Positions 27,222-36,428 of a DNA stretch of 64,000 bases are shown one piece after another. The position numbers were made by a program, and so were the translations under genes. Each line of letters starts with the position of its first letter. The first letter of the stretch is position 1. Origin of the DNA: Rhodospirillales bacterium (GTDB lineage Bacteria > Pseudomonadota > Alphaproteobacteria > Acetobacterales > Acetobacteraceae). The stretch lies in NCBI GenBank assembly GCA_947447625.1, contig CANFKS010000001.1, positions 1 to 64,000 on the forward strand. Direction: 5' to 3'. A model generated the notes under the pieces. That model saw only the letters and a program-made list of their open reading frames with translations. It was not told the origin of the DNA and searched no databases.

Positions 27222-28397
27222 ATGCTGACATTCGACGAGCGGGACTTGCAGGCCCATGCGCGGGATTTCGCGGATCGCGTCGTGCGGCCGCGGGCCGCGG
27301 CGATCGATCTCAGCCGGGAATATCCGCATGATATCGTGGCGGCGCTGGTGCGCGAGGGGTTCATGGGGATGACGATCCCGGTGGCGCTCGGGGGACGGGG
27401 GCGGTCGTTCCTGGAGACGGCGCTGGTGGTGGAGGAGATGGCGAAGGCCTGCACGGTGACGGCGCGGATCGTGGTTGAGGGCAATATGGGGGCAATCAGC
27501 GCGATTATTGCCTATGGCACGCCGGCGCAGCAGCGGTTGGCGGCGGGGCTGGTGTTGGCGGGGGATAAGCCGGCGATCTGCATCACCGAGCCGGCTGCGG
27601 GGTCGGACGCGACGGCGATGACGACGCGGGCGGATCGGCGGGGGGATCGGTGGATCGTCAATGGTACGAAGCACTGGATCACCGGGGCGGGGGTTTCGAA
27701 GTTGCATCTGATTTTTGCCCTCGCCTTCGACGAGAGCGGGCGGGAACTGGGGATTGGCGGGTTCATCGCGGTCAGGCCGGCGGCGGGGCTGGAGATGGTG
27801 TACCGCGAGCCGACGCTGGGGCTGTGCGGGATGCCGGAGGGGCGGCTTGAGTTTCGTGATCTGGAGGTGGCGGACGACATGGCGTTGCCGGCGTCCAATG
27901 GGTATGGGCGGGGGTTTGCCGATCTGATCAATGCCTATAACAGCCAGCGCGTGGGGGCGGGGACGGTGGCGATGGGGATTGCGGCCGGAGCGCTTGATCT
28001 GGCTTTGGCGTTCGTGCGGGAGCGGGAGCAGTTCGGGCGGCCGATCGGCGAGTTCCAGGGGCTGCAGTGGATGCTGGCGGATATGCAGACGCAGCTCACG
28101 GCGTCCAGGCTGATGCTGCATGCGGCGGCGCGGTCGCAGGGGCCCGGCGGGCGGTTTCCCGATCCGGCGCTGGCGGCGCAGGCGAAGATTTTCGCCTCCG
28201 AGGCGGCGATCCGGATCGTCAATGATGCGCTGCAATGCTTCGGGGCGCGAGGGTATTCGAAGGACCTGCCGCTGGAGCGGATGACGCGGGATGTGCGGAT
28301 GTTCACCATTGCGGGAGGGACGGCGCAGGTGCTGCGGACGCTGGTGGCGGGGCGGATGTTGGGGTGGAAATTGCCGCAGGGGCGGGGCGGAGCCTGA
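27222..28397 (+). CDS. Acyl-CoA dehydrogenase homologue, probable 3-sulfinopropionyl-CoA desulfinase
   Basis: 391 residues with the full acyl-CoA dehydrogenase fold. The usual catalytic Glu of the EGT motif is Gly365 in FTIAGGTAQV, and the alternative Glu site used by isovaleryl- and long-chain enzymes is Gln242 in YNSQRVG. Arg82 stands in ACTVTARIVVE. In Acd of Advenella mimigardefordensis, the desulfinase that splits 3-sulfinopropionyl-CoA into propionyl-CoA and sulfite, Arg84, Gln246 and Gly instead of Glu are the hallmarks; spacing here agrees, and blocks such as GDKPAICITEP and FGRPIGEFQGLQWM also fit my memory of that protein. It lies three bases after gsiD. An ordinary dehydrogenase with an unusual base is the alternative. 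Confidence 0.78.
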   Translation: MLTFDERDLQAHARDFADRVVRPRAAAIDLSREYPHDIVAALVREGFMGMTIPVALGGRGRSFLETALVVEEMAKACTVTARIVVEGNMGAISAIIAYGTPAQQRLAAGLVLAGDKPAICITEPAAGSDATAMTTRADRRGDRWIVNGTKHWITGAGVSKLHLIFALAFDESGRELGIGGFIAVRPAAGLEMVYREPTLGLCGMPEGRLEFRDLEVADDMALPASNGYGRGFADLINAYNSQRVGAGTVAMGIAAGALDLALAFVREREQFGRPIGEFQGLQWMLADMQTQLTASRLMLHAAARSQGPGGRFPDPALAAQAKIFASEAAIRIVNDALQCFGARGYSKDLPLERMTRDVRMFTIAGGTAQVLRTLVAGRMLGWKLPQGRGGA

Positions 28398-28444
28398 GTG
28401 TGTTTTGGGCTTCGCAGTTCTCCAGTCGAAGACGCTGATGGGAT

Positions 28445-28487
28445 GAAGATTTTTTTGCTTCTTTTTTCCAAAAACAGAAGCGCTTCC
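28445..28487. terminator. Half copy of the paired hairpin element between convergent genes
   Basis: GCTTCTTTTTT at 28457 pairs with AAAAACAGAAGC ending at 28481, with T-tracts on both sides. It is preceded by GATGAAGATTTTTTT, the usual inner flank. It separates the acyl-CoA dehydrogenase homologue from the converging MFS gene and should terminate both transcripts. Confidence 0.72.
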
Positions 28488-28488
28488 T

Positions 28489-29646
28489 TCAATCTGCGTT
28501 CGGCACTCTGAGCGGCAGCAGGAGCAGCGACGCGAGGCCGCACACCGCGGCTGCGGCGATGACGAGGTTTTGCGGGGAGAGGGTATCGACGAGGGGGGCG
28601 GCCAGGGTTGGGGCGCTGGCTTGGGCGAGGAGGACGGGGACGGCGAGCCAGCCGAGGAGGCTCGCGTAGCCGGCGGGGCCGAAAATGGCCATGGGCAGCG
28701 AGCCGCGGTTGATGGTGAGGATGCCGTTGCTCATGCCGTAGAGGATGGCGAAGAGGGGGGCGGCGATGGGGCCGCCGATCAGCAGGACGAGAAGGCTGAT
28801 GGGGGAGAGGAAGGCGGCGAGGCGGGCGCGGGTGAGGAGGTTGGTGCGGCTGGTGAGAGCGAATTCGACCATGCGGCCGGCGACCTGGCCGGGGCCGATG
28901 AGGGCGGCGACGAGGATGGCACCGTCGAGGGTGGCGCCGAGGCTTTCCAGGAGGGGCAGGACGAAGACAGCGATAGCGGAGGTGATGAACCAGCGCAGCG
29001 TGAAGAAAATGGCGAGGCAGGCATAGGCGAGGCGGCGGACGGATTGGGGGGATCCGGGGGTGGTCTTGGCGACGGATTCGCGGGGGAGGCCGGCCGGGAC
29101 GAAGGCGATGACGAGGGGCATGTTGATGGCGATCTGCACCGCGGCGTAGCACAGCAGGGTGCCTTGCCAGCCCAGCGCGGGGACGAGTTTGGCGCCGATC
29201 GGCCAGAAGATGGTGCTGGCGAGGCCGGCGAGAAGGGTGATGCCGGTGATGACGGGGGTAGCGTTGCGGCCGAGGAGGCAGCCGACGGTGGCGAAGGCGA
29301 CATCGTAGAGGCCGAGGGACATGCCGACGCCGAGGACGAGCCAGCCGGCGTACCAGGTGGCCATACCCTGCGCGGCCGCGAGGAGGATCATGCCGGCGGC
29401 AGAGATGGCGCAACTTGCGACAAGGATGCCGCGGCCGCCGTGCCGGTCGATATGTTTGCCGACACGGGGGGCGCAGAAGCCCGAGATCAGCAGGGCGCAG
29501 GAGAAGGCGCCGAGGATGGCCGCCCGGCTCATCCCCAGCGTGGTGCCGGCGGGGCCGGCGATGACGGCGGGGAGATAGAAGGTCATCCCCCAGGTGAGGG
29601 TCTGGTTGACGCCGACGACGAGGGTGAGGCCGCGGTGGCCCGACAT
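28489..29646 (-). CDS. MFS transporter
   Basis: About 385 residues with twelve predicted helices. It opens with LTLVVGVNQTLTWGMTFYLPAVIAG, and the 2-3 loop reads CAPRVGKHIDRHGGRGILV, an MFS signature variant common in small-acid carriers. The start is not well marked: ATG 29646 lies nine bases past the stop of the acyl-CoA dehydrogenase gene, and ATG 29676 would overlap that gene; neither has a good ribosome binding site, so translational coupling is likely. Function beyond transport unknown. Confidence 0.86.
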   Translation of the reverse strand: MSGHRGLTLVVGVNQTLTWGMTFYLPAVIAGPAGTTLGMSRAAILGAFSCALLISGFCAPRVGKHIDRHGGRGILVASCAISAAGMILLAAAQGMATWYAGWLVLGVGMSLGLYDVAFATVGCLLGRNATPVITGITLLAGLASTIFWPIGAKLVPALGWQGTLLCYAAVQIAINMPLVIAFVPAGLPRESVAKTTPGSPQSVRRLAYACLAIFFTLRWFITSAIAVFVLPLLESLGATLDGAILVAALIGPGQVAGRMVEFALTSRTNLLTRARLAAFLSPISLLVLLIGGPIAAPLFAILYGMSNGILTINRGSLPMAIFGPAGYASLLGWLAVPVLLAQASAPTLAAPLVDTLSPQNLVIAAAAVCGLASLLLLPLRVPNAD

Positions 29647-29654
29647 TGGGGGGG

Positions 29655-30875
29655 TCAGCCTTTGCCGTGGCCCCATTTGAAGAAGTCGGTTTTTTCGCGG
29701 CGCAGGAAGTTGGCGAGCACCATGCGGTGAACTTCGCTGGCGCCATCAACCAGGCGAGCCTGGCGGGCGTAGCGGTAGATCCATTCGACCGGGGTGTCCT
29801 TGGAATAGCCTTTGGCGCCCATGAGTTGCAGGGCGGTGTCGGCGGCTTTGTGCAGGGCGTCGGCGACAACGATTTTGGCCATGGAGATTTCCTTGCGGGC
29901 GAGGTCTCCCTGGTCGAGTTTCCAGGCGGCTTGCATGGTGAGCAGGCGGCCGATCTGGATTTCCATGGCGGCCTGGCCGATGAGGCCCTGGACGCTTTCC
30001 TTGTCGATGAGGCGTTGGCCGAACGAGCGGCGCTGTTCGATATGGGCGGCGGCGATTTCGAGGCAGCGGCGGGCGAGGCCGAGCCAGCGCATGCAGTGCG
30101 TGAGGCGGGCCGGGCCGAGGCGGATCTGGGTGGCGCGCAGGCCGTCGCCGATTTCCATCAGGCGGTCCTCATCGGGGATTTCGAGGCCGTCGAATTCGAG
30201 TTCGCAGTGCCCGCCGTGTTCCTCGGGGCCCATGATTTCGATGCGGCGGATGATTTTCCAGCCGGGCGTGTCGGCATGAAAGAGGAAGGCGGTGAGGCCG
30301 CGGCGGTCATCGTCGGAGGTGCGGGCCATGAGGATGAAGTGTTTGGAGGATTCGGCGCCGGTGATGAACCATTTGCGGCCGTGGATTTTCCAGCCGGTGT
30401 TGGTGCGGGTGGCACGTGTGTAGGTGAGCGAGGGGTCGGAGCCGCAGCCTTTGCCGTCTTCGTCCATCGGTTCGGTCATGATGAAGGCGGATTGGAGTTT
30501 GCCGTCGATGATCGGCTGGAGCCACTTGTCCTTTTGGGCTTCGGTGGCGACCTGATTGAGGAGGCGGATGTTGCCGTCATCGGGGGCGGCGGCGAGGAAG
30601 ACGACGGGGCCGAAGATGGAGCGGTTCATTTCCTCGTAGCAGGGGGCGATTTCGGCCATAGAGAGGCCCATGCCGCCGCGGGATCGGGGGACGTTGAGCG
30701 CCCAGATGCCTTGCGCGCGGGCTTCGGCGCGGAGCGTTTGCAGGAGCGGCATGGCGATGTTTTCATGGGCGTCGAAATTGGTGCGGTCGCGTTCAAGGGG
30801 GATCAGGCGGGTGTCGACGAAGTCGCGGATGCGGGTGCAAAGTGCGTCGACGTGGGGGGAGAGGGCGAAATCCAT
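29655..30875 (-). CDS. Acyl-CoA dehydrogenase (ACAD10/11-like group)
   Basis: A 406-residue FAD enzyme of the acyl-CoA dehydrogenase family. [23 protein letters not shown] is the substrate/FAD lid region, and [20 protein letters not shown] is the conserved helix. The catalytic position reads [10 protein letters not shown]: Asp replaces the Glu of EGT, as in the ACAD10/ACAD11 type that handles hydroxylated or branched acyl-CoAs. I chose ATG 30875 because family sequence starts at [15 protein letters not shown] is a weak ribosome site. It is divergent from the flavoprotein gene (119 bases) and upstream of the MFS gene. Confidence 0.9.
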   Translation of the reverse strand: MDFALSPHVDALCTRIRDFVDTRLIPLERDRTNFDAHENIAMPLLQTLRAEARAQGIWALNVPRSRGGMGLSMAEIAPCYEEMNRSIFGPVVFLAAAPDDGNIRLLNQVATEAQKDKWLQPIIDGKLQSAFIMTEPMDEDGKGCGSDPSLTYTRATRTNTGWKIHGRKWFITGAESSKHFILMARTSDDDRRGLTAFLFHADTPGWKIIRRIEIMGPEEHGGHCELEFDGLEIPDEDRLMEIGDGLRATQIRLGPARLTHCMRWLGLARRCLEIAAAHIEQRRSFGQRLIDKESVQGLIGQAAMEIQIGRLLTMQAAWKLDQGDLARKEISMAKIVVADALHKAADTALQLMGAKGYSKDTPVEWIYRYARQARLVDGASEVHRMVLANFLRREKTDFFKWGHGKG

Positions 30876-30994
30876 GGGGGCGTTTCCGTAGGGTTGGCGG
30901 GTTCGGTGATGATTGTCGCTTGCATGACGCGGTTGCGCCAGATGGCTTGCGCGCGAAGGCTTGTCGCGGTTGGGTGCGGGAATGGAGGACCGTG

Positions 30995-32110
30995 ATGGAA
31001 GACGTTGATGTTGTGGTGGCCGGGGCCGGGGTTGTCGGCATTGCGGTGGCCCGGGCGCTCGCGCAGGCGGGACGCGAGGTGGTGGTGCTGGACGCGGCCG
31101 AGGGGATCGGGACCGGGACGTCGAGCCGCAATTCGGAGGTGATCCATGCCGGGATCTATTATCCGAAGGACAGCTTGATGGCGCGGTTTTGCGTGCAGGG
31201 GCGGCGGATGTTGTATGCATTCTGCGCCGAGCGGGGGGTGGCGCACAGCAAGTGCGGCAAGCTCATCGTGGCGACGTCGTTGGCCGAGAACGAGATGCTG
31301 GCTGGCATCAAGGGGCGGGCCGAGGCCAACGGGGTGGAGGGGATGCACCTGCTGAGTGCGGCGCAGGCCCGCGCGATGGAGCCCAATCTGCACTGCACGG
31401 CGGCGCTGTTTTCGCCGACGACGGGGGTGGTGGACAGCCATGCCTATATGCTCGCGCTGCAGGGCGAGGCGGAGCATGCGGGGGCGGTGTTTGTGTTCCA
31501 TAGCCCGGTTTTGGGCGGGCGGGTGACGGATGCTGGCGTCGAGTTGGAGGTGGGCGGGGCCGAGCCGATGGGGCTCCGGGCGCGGCTATTCGTCAATTCG
31601 GCAGGGCTGGAGGCGCCGGCTTTGGCGCGGCGGATACTGGGGATGCCGAGCCAGTTGGTGCCCCGGGAGTATTTCGCGAAGGGGAACTACTTTACGTTGC
31701 AGGGGCGCTCGCCGTTTTCGCGGTTGATTTATCCGGTGCCGGTGCCGGGTGGGTTGGGCGTGCATTTAACGATTGACCTCGGCGGGCAGGCCAGGTTCGG
31801 GCCGGATGTGGAGTGGATCGAGCCGGATGCACAGGGGCGGCTGGATTACACGGTCGATCCCGCCCGGTGCGACAGTTTCTATGAGGCGGTGCGGCGGTAT
31901 TGGCCCGATTTGAAGGACGGGGCGTTGCAGCCAGGCTATGCCGGGGTACGGCCGAAGATTGTGCCGAAAGGGGCGCCGGGGCAGGATTTCTCGATCCAGG
32001 GGCCGGCGGTGCATGGGGCGGCCGGGATGGTGAATTTGTTCGGGATCGAGAGCCCCGGATTGACTGCCGGGATTGCGATTGCGGCGCATGTGGCCGAAAT
32101 GGTGAAGTGA
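30995..32110 (+). CDS. FAD-dependent oxidoreductase, L-2-hydroxyglutarate oxidase (LhgO) type
   Basis: 371 residues of the DAO family. The FAD-binding turn [17 protein letters not shown] is at residues 9-25, followed by [15 protein letters not shown], which is diagnostic of L-2-hydroxyglutarate dehydrogenase/oxidase proteins. [19 protein letters not shown] and [18 protein letters not shown] are later blocks of the same family. It oxidises an L-2-hydroxy acid, probably L-2-hydroxyglutarate, to the 2-oxo acid. ATG 30995 has GGAGG seven bases upstream. A paired hairpin element follows the stop directly. Confidence 0.88.
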   Translation: MEDVDVVVAGAGVVGIAVARALAQAGREVVVLDAAEGIGTGTSSRNSEVIHAGIYYPKDSLMARFCVQGRRMLYAFCAERGVAHSKCGKLIVATSLAENEMLAGIKGRAEANGVEGMHLLSAAQARAMEPNLHCTAALFSPTTGVVDSHAYMLALQGEAEHAGAVFVFHSPVLGGRVTDAGVELEVGGAEPMGLRARLFVNSAGLEAPALARRILGMPSQLVPREYFAKGNYFTLQGRSPFSRLIYPVPVPGGLGVHLTIDLGGQARFGPDVEWIEPDAQGRLDYTVDPARCDSFYEAVRRYWPDLKDGALQPGYAGVRPKIVPKGAPGQDFSIQGPAVHGAAGMVNLFGIESPGLTAGIAIAAHVAEMVK

Positions 32111-32292
32111 GGCGAGCGCTTCTTTTTTGAAAAAAAGAAGCAAAAAACTTTCCCTCGCTTGGTGGCGGGGGGCATAGGATAGAGAAAGGGGCGAGGCCAA
32201 TTTATTTTAGCTTCGCCCCTCTTTTATTCGAATAACCTTATCGGATAAAGTTTTTTTGCTTCTTTTTTTTCAAAAAAAGAAGCGCTTTTCTC
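32111..32292. repeat. Complete paired hairpin element with a central stem
   Basis: Outer hairpins at 32118-32141 (GCTTC...GAAGC) and 32258-32283 face each other, with inverted inner flanks GAAGCAAAAAACTTTCCC and GGATAAAGTTTTTTTGCTTC. In the centre GGGGCGAGGC (from 32188) pairs with GCTTCGCCCC ending at 32219. The element fills the whole space between the converging LhgO-type gene and the AapJ-type gene, so it serves as terminator for both. Confidence 0.78.
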
Positions 32293-32301
32293 CCCTCTGG
32301 C

Positions 32302-33330
32302 TCAGCGCATCGGCGGCGCGTATTGCAGGCCGCCCTTGTTCCACAGGTTGTTGATGCCGCGGGGAATGCCCATCGGGGTGATGTTGCGCTCCCAGATTTC
32401 GGCGGTGTTGCCGACTTGCTTGACCGAATTATAGGCGAACTTGGCATCGACGCCGAGAGCCTTGCCCATGTCGCCTTCGAGGCCGAGGAGGCGGCGGACT
32501 TCGGGGATGTTCGAGGTCAGGAAGGTGTCGATGTTGGTGCTGTTGATGCCGTTTTCTTCGGCGATCAGGCCGGCGAAGTAGGTCCAGCGGACGAGATCGA
32601 AGAACTTGTCGTCGCCTTTGCGGACCATGGCTCCAAGCGGCTCCTTGGAGATGATTTCCGGCAGCAGGACATGTTCGGTGGCCTTGGGGCCCTGCTGGAA
32701 GCGGAAGGAGGCGAGGCCGGAGGCGTCGGTCGAGTAGGTGTCGCAGCGGCCGGAGATGTAGGCGGCCTGAAGCTCGGCCAGATCCTGGATGAGGATCGGG
32801 GTGAACTTCAGCTTGTTGACGCGGAAGTGGTCGGCGATGGCAAGTTCGGTCGAGGTGCCGGGCTGAACGCAGACGGTGGCGCCGTCGAGTTCCTTGACGG
32901 ACTTCACGCCCGTGGAGGCTTTTACGAGGAAGCCGGTGCCGTCGTAGAAGTTGATGGAGGCGAAGAGGGTGCCGAGGTTGCCTTCGCGGCCCAGCGTCCA
33001 GGTGGTGGAGCGGTAGAGCATGTCGACTTCACCGGACTGGAGCGCGGTGAAGCGGTTGGTGGTGGTGGTGGGAACGAACTTGATTTTCTTTGCGTCGCCC
33101 AGGATGGCGGCGGCGACGGTGCGGCAGCTGTCGGCATCGATGCCGCGCATCACGCCCTGGCTGTCCGGTAGCGAGAAGCCGGCGGTGGCGCCGGCGACGC
33201 CGCAGACGAGTTCGCCGCGCTTGACGATGGCATCGATGGTGGCCGAGCCCGAGCCTTGCGCCATGGCGGCGCCGGCGAAGAGCATGCCTACGGTCAGAGC
33301 GGTTGCTCCGAGCGAAGTCTTGAACTTCAT
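32302..33330 (-). CDS. General L-amino-acid ABC transporter substrate-binding protein (AapJ-like), orphan
   Basis: A 342-residue periplasmic protein with signal peptide (ATALTVGMLFAGAAMAQ) and SBP family 3 features: GELVCGVAGATAGFSLPDSQG at the mature start, TVCVQPGTSTE and RCDTYSTDASGLA in the hinge and second lobe. It resembles AapJ, the binding protein of the broad-range amino-acid importer. The permeases AapQ and AapM and the ATPase AapP are absent here, so it either uses a system elsewhere or is a stand-alone receptor. AGGGAGA lies nine bases before ATG 33330. It is separated by 97 bases from the sugar-type operon. Confidence 0.92.
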   Translation of the reverse strand: MKFKTSLGATALTVGMLFAGAAMAQGSGSATIDAIVKRGELVCGVAGATAGFSLPDSQGVMRGIDADSCRTVAAAILGDAKKIKFVPTTTTNRFTALQSGEVDMLYRSTTWTLGREGNLGTLFASINFYDGTGFLVKASTGVKSVKELDGATVCVQPGTSTELAIADHFRVNKLKFTPILIQDLAELQAAYISGRCDTYSTDASGLASFRFQQGPKATEHVLLPEIISKEPLGAMVRKGDDKFFDLVRWTYFAGLIAEENGINSTNIDTFLTSNIPEVRRLLGLEGDMGKALGVDAKFAYNSVKQVGNTAEIWERNITPMGIPRGINNLWNKGGLQYAPPMR

Positions 33331-33427
33331 GATCCATTCTCCCTGGTGCGCCGGGAAAGGCCCGGCACTGTGGGGTTAATGCCGTGGTGCGGCGGCAAGT
33401 TCAATGACGGATTTTTTGCCTGAACAG

Positions 33428-34252
33428 CTATTTTCCGGCGCCTTGCGTCAGGCCCGCAATGAATTGGCGGGACAGGGCGATGTAGACGAGCGTGATGGGC
33501 AGGGCGGCCAAAGTGAGACCGGCGAAGAGGACGCCCCAGTCGGTGTTGTATTCGCCCATGAAGACGGTCAGGCCCTGGGGGAGGGTTTTGAGGCGGTCCG
33601 ACGAGATGAAGACGAGGGGGAAGAAGAAGTCGTTCCAGATGGGCACTGCGTTCTGGATGGCGGCGATGACCATGGCGGGGCGGGCGAGGGGGAGCATGAC
33701 CTGGAGCATGATGCGCAGTTCGGAGGCGCCCTCGATGCGGGCGGATTCTTCGAGCTCGCCGGGCAGGGTGCGCAGGAAGCCGGTGAGGATAAAGACCGAG
33801 GAGGGCAGGCCCATGGCGGTGTAGACGAGGATGAGGCCGAGACGGGTGTCGATCAGGCCGAGGCTGTCGAGTTGGATGAAGAGGGGGATGATGGCGAGTT
33901 TGAGGGGCACCATCAACCCGGCGAGGAAGAACATGAAGGCGGCGCTGGAGAGGCGGAACGGATAGCGGGCGATGGCGTAGGCGGCCATGGTGCCGAAGAC
34001 GACGATCGCGGCGATGGCGGCGGCGGTAACGATGAGGGAATTGAGGAGGTAGAGGATGAAGGAGGTTTCGCTCCACATGCGCGATGCGTTGGTGAAGGCG
34101 AAGGATTCGGGCAGGGCGAAGGGGGAGGCGAAGATTTCGGCGTTGGATTTGAAGGCCGACATCACCATGACAAAGAGGGGATAGAGCATGACGAAGGCGT
34201 TGAGGATGAGGAGGGCCTGGATGAGGCCGTGCTTGATCGGCTCGCCCCTCAT
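33428..34252 (-). CDS. Carbohydrate ABC transporter permease (MalG type)
   Basis: A 274-residue permease with six predicted helices and the EAA loop GELEESARIEGASELRIMLQVMLPLARP of sugar importers (CUT1 family). The start overlaps the stop of the upstream permease (ATGA). No ATPase gene follows it. Confidence 0.93.
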   Translation of the reverse strand: MRGEPIKHGLIQALLILNAFVMLYPLFVMVMSAFKSNAEIFASPFALPESFAFTNASRMWSETSFILYLLNSLIVTAAAIAAIVVFGTMAAYAIARYPFRLSSAAFMFFLAGLMVPLKLAIIPLFIQLDSLGLIDTRLGLILVYTAMGLPSSVFILTGFLRTLPGELEESARIEGASELRIMLQVMLPLARPAMVIAAIQNAVPIWNDFFFPLVFISSDRLKTLPQGLTVFMGEYNTDWGVLFAGLTLAALPITLVYIALSRQFIAGLTQGAGK

Positions 34253-35199
34253 GTCTCGATCTCGCGGGCGCGCAGAACGCGCAAGGCCAGGGCGGAGACG
34301 ATGGCGATGAAGAGAAACATCAGGACGGCGAGCGCGCTGCCGTGGCCGAAATCCTGCAGGCCGGAGGAGGCGCTGCCGAAGGCGGTGCGGTAGAAGAACA
34401 GGCCCAGCACGTCGGTCGCGCCGCCGGGGGAGCCGGTGGCGCCGGCCATGATGTAGGGCAGTTCGAACCAGTTGAAGCTGCCAATGAAGGTGAGGATCAC
34501 CACGATGGTGGCCGACGGGGCGACGAGGGGCCAGATGATGCGGGTCATCAGCACAGTATCCGATGCGCCGTCGATGCGGGCGGCTTCGATGGTTTCCCTG
34601 GAGATACGCTGCATGCCGGCGAGGAAGATGAGGGCGGGGAAGCCGACCCAGTGCCAGGCGTTGGTGAAGATGATGGCGCCGAGGGCCGTTGATTCGGTGC
34701 CGAGCCAGGGGAGGCCCTGAATGCCGACAAGAGCGAGGGCGGCGTTCACCAGGCCGAAGAGGGGGTGAAAGAAGAGCTTCCAGAGGAAGCCGACGATGAC
34801 GGCCGACAGCATCACGGGGAGGAAGATGATGACCTGGTGCAGGCGGTGGCCGGGGAGTGCCTTCAGCAGGGCAAAGGCGATGAGATAGGCGAGGCCGTTC
34901 TGCACGATCATGAGGCTGGCGAAGACGATGGCGTTGTGGGCCAGGGCGCGCCAGGTGGAGACAGCGTAGGTGCTGTCGAACAGGATGTCGTGGAAGTTGG
35001 CGAAGCCGATGAAGGCGGAGGGGAGGACGCCGTGGAATTCGTAGAAGGCGTAGCGGAAGGACGAAAGCAGGGGGGCGGCCACGAAGACGGTCATGATCGC
35101 GAGGCCGGGGGCGAGGAGGAGGGCGATCCAGGCCCCGAGCCGCCAGCGACGGCTCGGGGTGGCGAGGCAGTTGGTCACTTCTGGAAGGGCTTGTACCAT
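34249..35199 (-). CDS. Carbohydrate ABC transporter permease (MalF type)
   Basis: A 316-residue permease of the CUT1 family. The EAA loop reads RETIEAARIDGASDTVLMTRIIWPL. ATG 35199 overlaps the binding-protein gene by 25 bases; a GTG at 35178 that overlaps the upstream stop (GTGA) is an alternative. Neither has a strong ribosome binding site, so translational coupling is likely. Confidence 0.91.
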   Translation of the reverse strand: MVQALPEVTNCLATPSRRWRLGAWIALLLAPGLAIMTVFVAAPLLSSFRYAFYEFHGVLPSAFIGFANFHDILFDSTYAVSTWRALAHNAIVFASLMIVQNGLAYLIAFALLKALPGHRLHQVIIFLPVMLSAVIVGFLWKLFFHPLFGLVNAALALVGIQGLPWLGTESTALGAIIFTNAWHWVGFPALIFLAGMQRISRETIEAARIDGASDTVLMTRIIWPLVAPSATIVVILTFIGSFNWFELPYIMAGATGSPGGATDVLGLFFYRTAFGSASSGLQDFGHGSALAVLMFLFIAIVSALALRVLRAREIET

Positions 35200-36428
35200 T
35201 TGGACAGCCCCGCCGTGATGGCGGCGCCGACTTCGGCGGGCGTGGCGCTGCCGCCGAACATTTTCTGGACGCCGTCCTGCAACAGGTCGGTGCCGGTCGG
35301 GGCTTCGAAGCGGAAGTAGACCAGGGTGCTGTAGGGCATCGCGGTTTCGTTGAGCTTGGCGACTTTGGCGAGCAGGGGATCGGCGGCGGCGACGTCCTTG
35401 AGGGAGGAGATGTTGCCGAGTTTGGCCGCGGCCGGTTCGGCGAAGGCCTTGGTGGCCATCCAGCGGACGAGTTTGAGCGCGTCGGCCGGGTTGGCGGATT
35501 TGGCGTTGACGGCGAAGCCGCTGTCGAAGAAGCGCGAGACGTGGCTCGGCTGGCCGATGGCGGGGGCGGGGGGGGCTACGAAATCGAGGTTGAGCTTGGG
35601 ATTGCCGCGGCGGAAGGGCGCGATTTCGAAGCTGCCGCCGACGAAGATGGCGGCCTTGCCGGCGCTGAAGAGTTGCTGCGAGGTGGGGTAGTCGACGCCG
35701 GTGAAGCCGTTCGGCATGCAGTCCTTGAGGTCAAGGAGTTTGGCCAGCGCGCCGATGAACTTGGGATCCGAGAAGGTGGTTTTGCCCGCCAGCATGTCCG
35801 CGGTCCAGGCGGGGCCGACGAAGGGGTTGGTGAAGACGGTGGCGAAGATGGCGTCCATCCAGGGGGTGGCGGTGCCGTTGGCGATGGGGGTGATGCCCTT
35901 GGCCTTGAGCGCCTTGCACATCCCGAGGAAGCCGTCCCAGTCCGACGCCATGGTGACGCCGGCGGCGGCGAGGACATCCTGGTTGACGATCAGGCCGAGG
36001 GTCTGCCCGGCCAGCGATACGGCATAGACCTTGCCGTCGGCGCGCAGGGATTCGGAGGCGTTGGCGTCATCGGGGAGGTTGGCGAGTTCGGGGACGTTGG
36101 TTTTGTCGAGGGGCAGGTAGTAGCCCGCCTTGGCCATCGCTTCGAGGCCGCCATAGGCACGGGCGTGCAGCACGTCGCCACCCTTGCCGCCGGCCAGCGC
36201 CGTGGTGACGATGGTGTTGTAGTTCTCGTTGGGGAAGGCTTCGAACTTCACGGTGATGCCGGGGTTGGCTTTGGTGAATTCGGCGAACAGGTCGGTGTAG
36301 ACGGCGCGGTCTTCCTGACGCCAGGTCCAGAAGGTGACTTCCCCTGCTTGTGCCGCAGCGATGCCGGAGGCGAGGGTCAGGCCCGTGAGGGCGGCGAGGG
36401 CGCGGCGCCCGAATTTCATCCCAGCCAT
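35175..36428 (-). CDS. Carbohydrate ABC transporter substrate-binding protein
   Basis: A 417-residue SBP family 1 protein. Its signal peptide (RRALAALTGLTLASGIAAAQA) is followed by GEVTFWTWRQEDRAVYTDLFAEFTK, the usual mature start. FVGGSFEIAPFRRGN is the ligand-lobe segment. ATG 36428 was preferred over 36419 because GGAG stands five bases before it. It is encoded between a MmgE/PrpD gene and two permeases. No sugar-processing enzyme is near, so the ligand could be an oligosaccharide, a glycerol-phosphate-like compound or something else. Confidence 0.91.
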   Translation of the reverse strand: MAGMKFGRRALAALTGLTLASGIAAAQAGEVTFWTWRQEDRAVYTDLFAEFTKANPGITVKFEAFPNENYNTIVTTALAGGKGGDVLHARAYGGLEAMAKAGYYLPLDKTNVPELANLPDDANASESLRADGKVYAVSLAGQTLGLIVNQDVLAAAGVTMASDWDGFLGMCKALKAKGITPIANGTATPWMDAIFATVFTNPFVGPAWTADMLAGKTTFSDPKFIGALAKLLDLKDCMPNGFTGVDYPTSQQLFSAGKAAIFVGGSFEIAPFRRGNPKLNLDFVAPPAPAIGQPSHVSRFFDSGFAVNAKSANPADALKLVRWMATKAFAEPAAAKLGNISSLKDVAAADPLLAKVAKLNETAMPYSTLVYFRFEAPTGTDLLQDGVQKMFGGSATPAEVGAAITAGLSKWYKPFQK

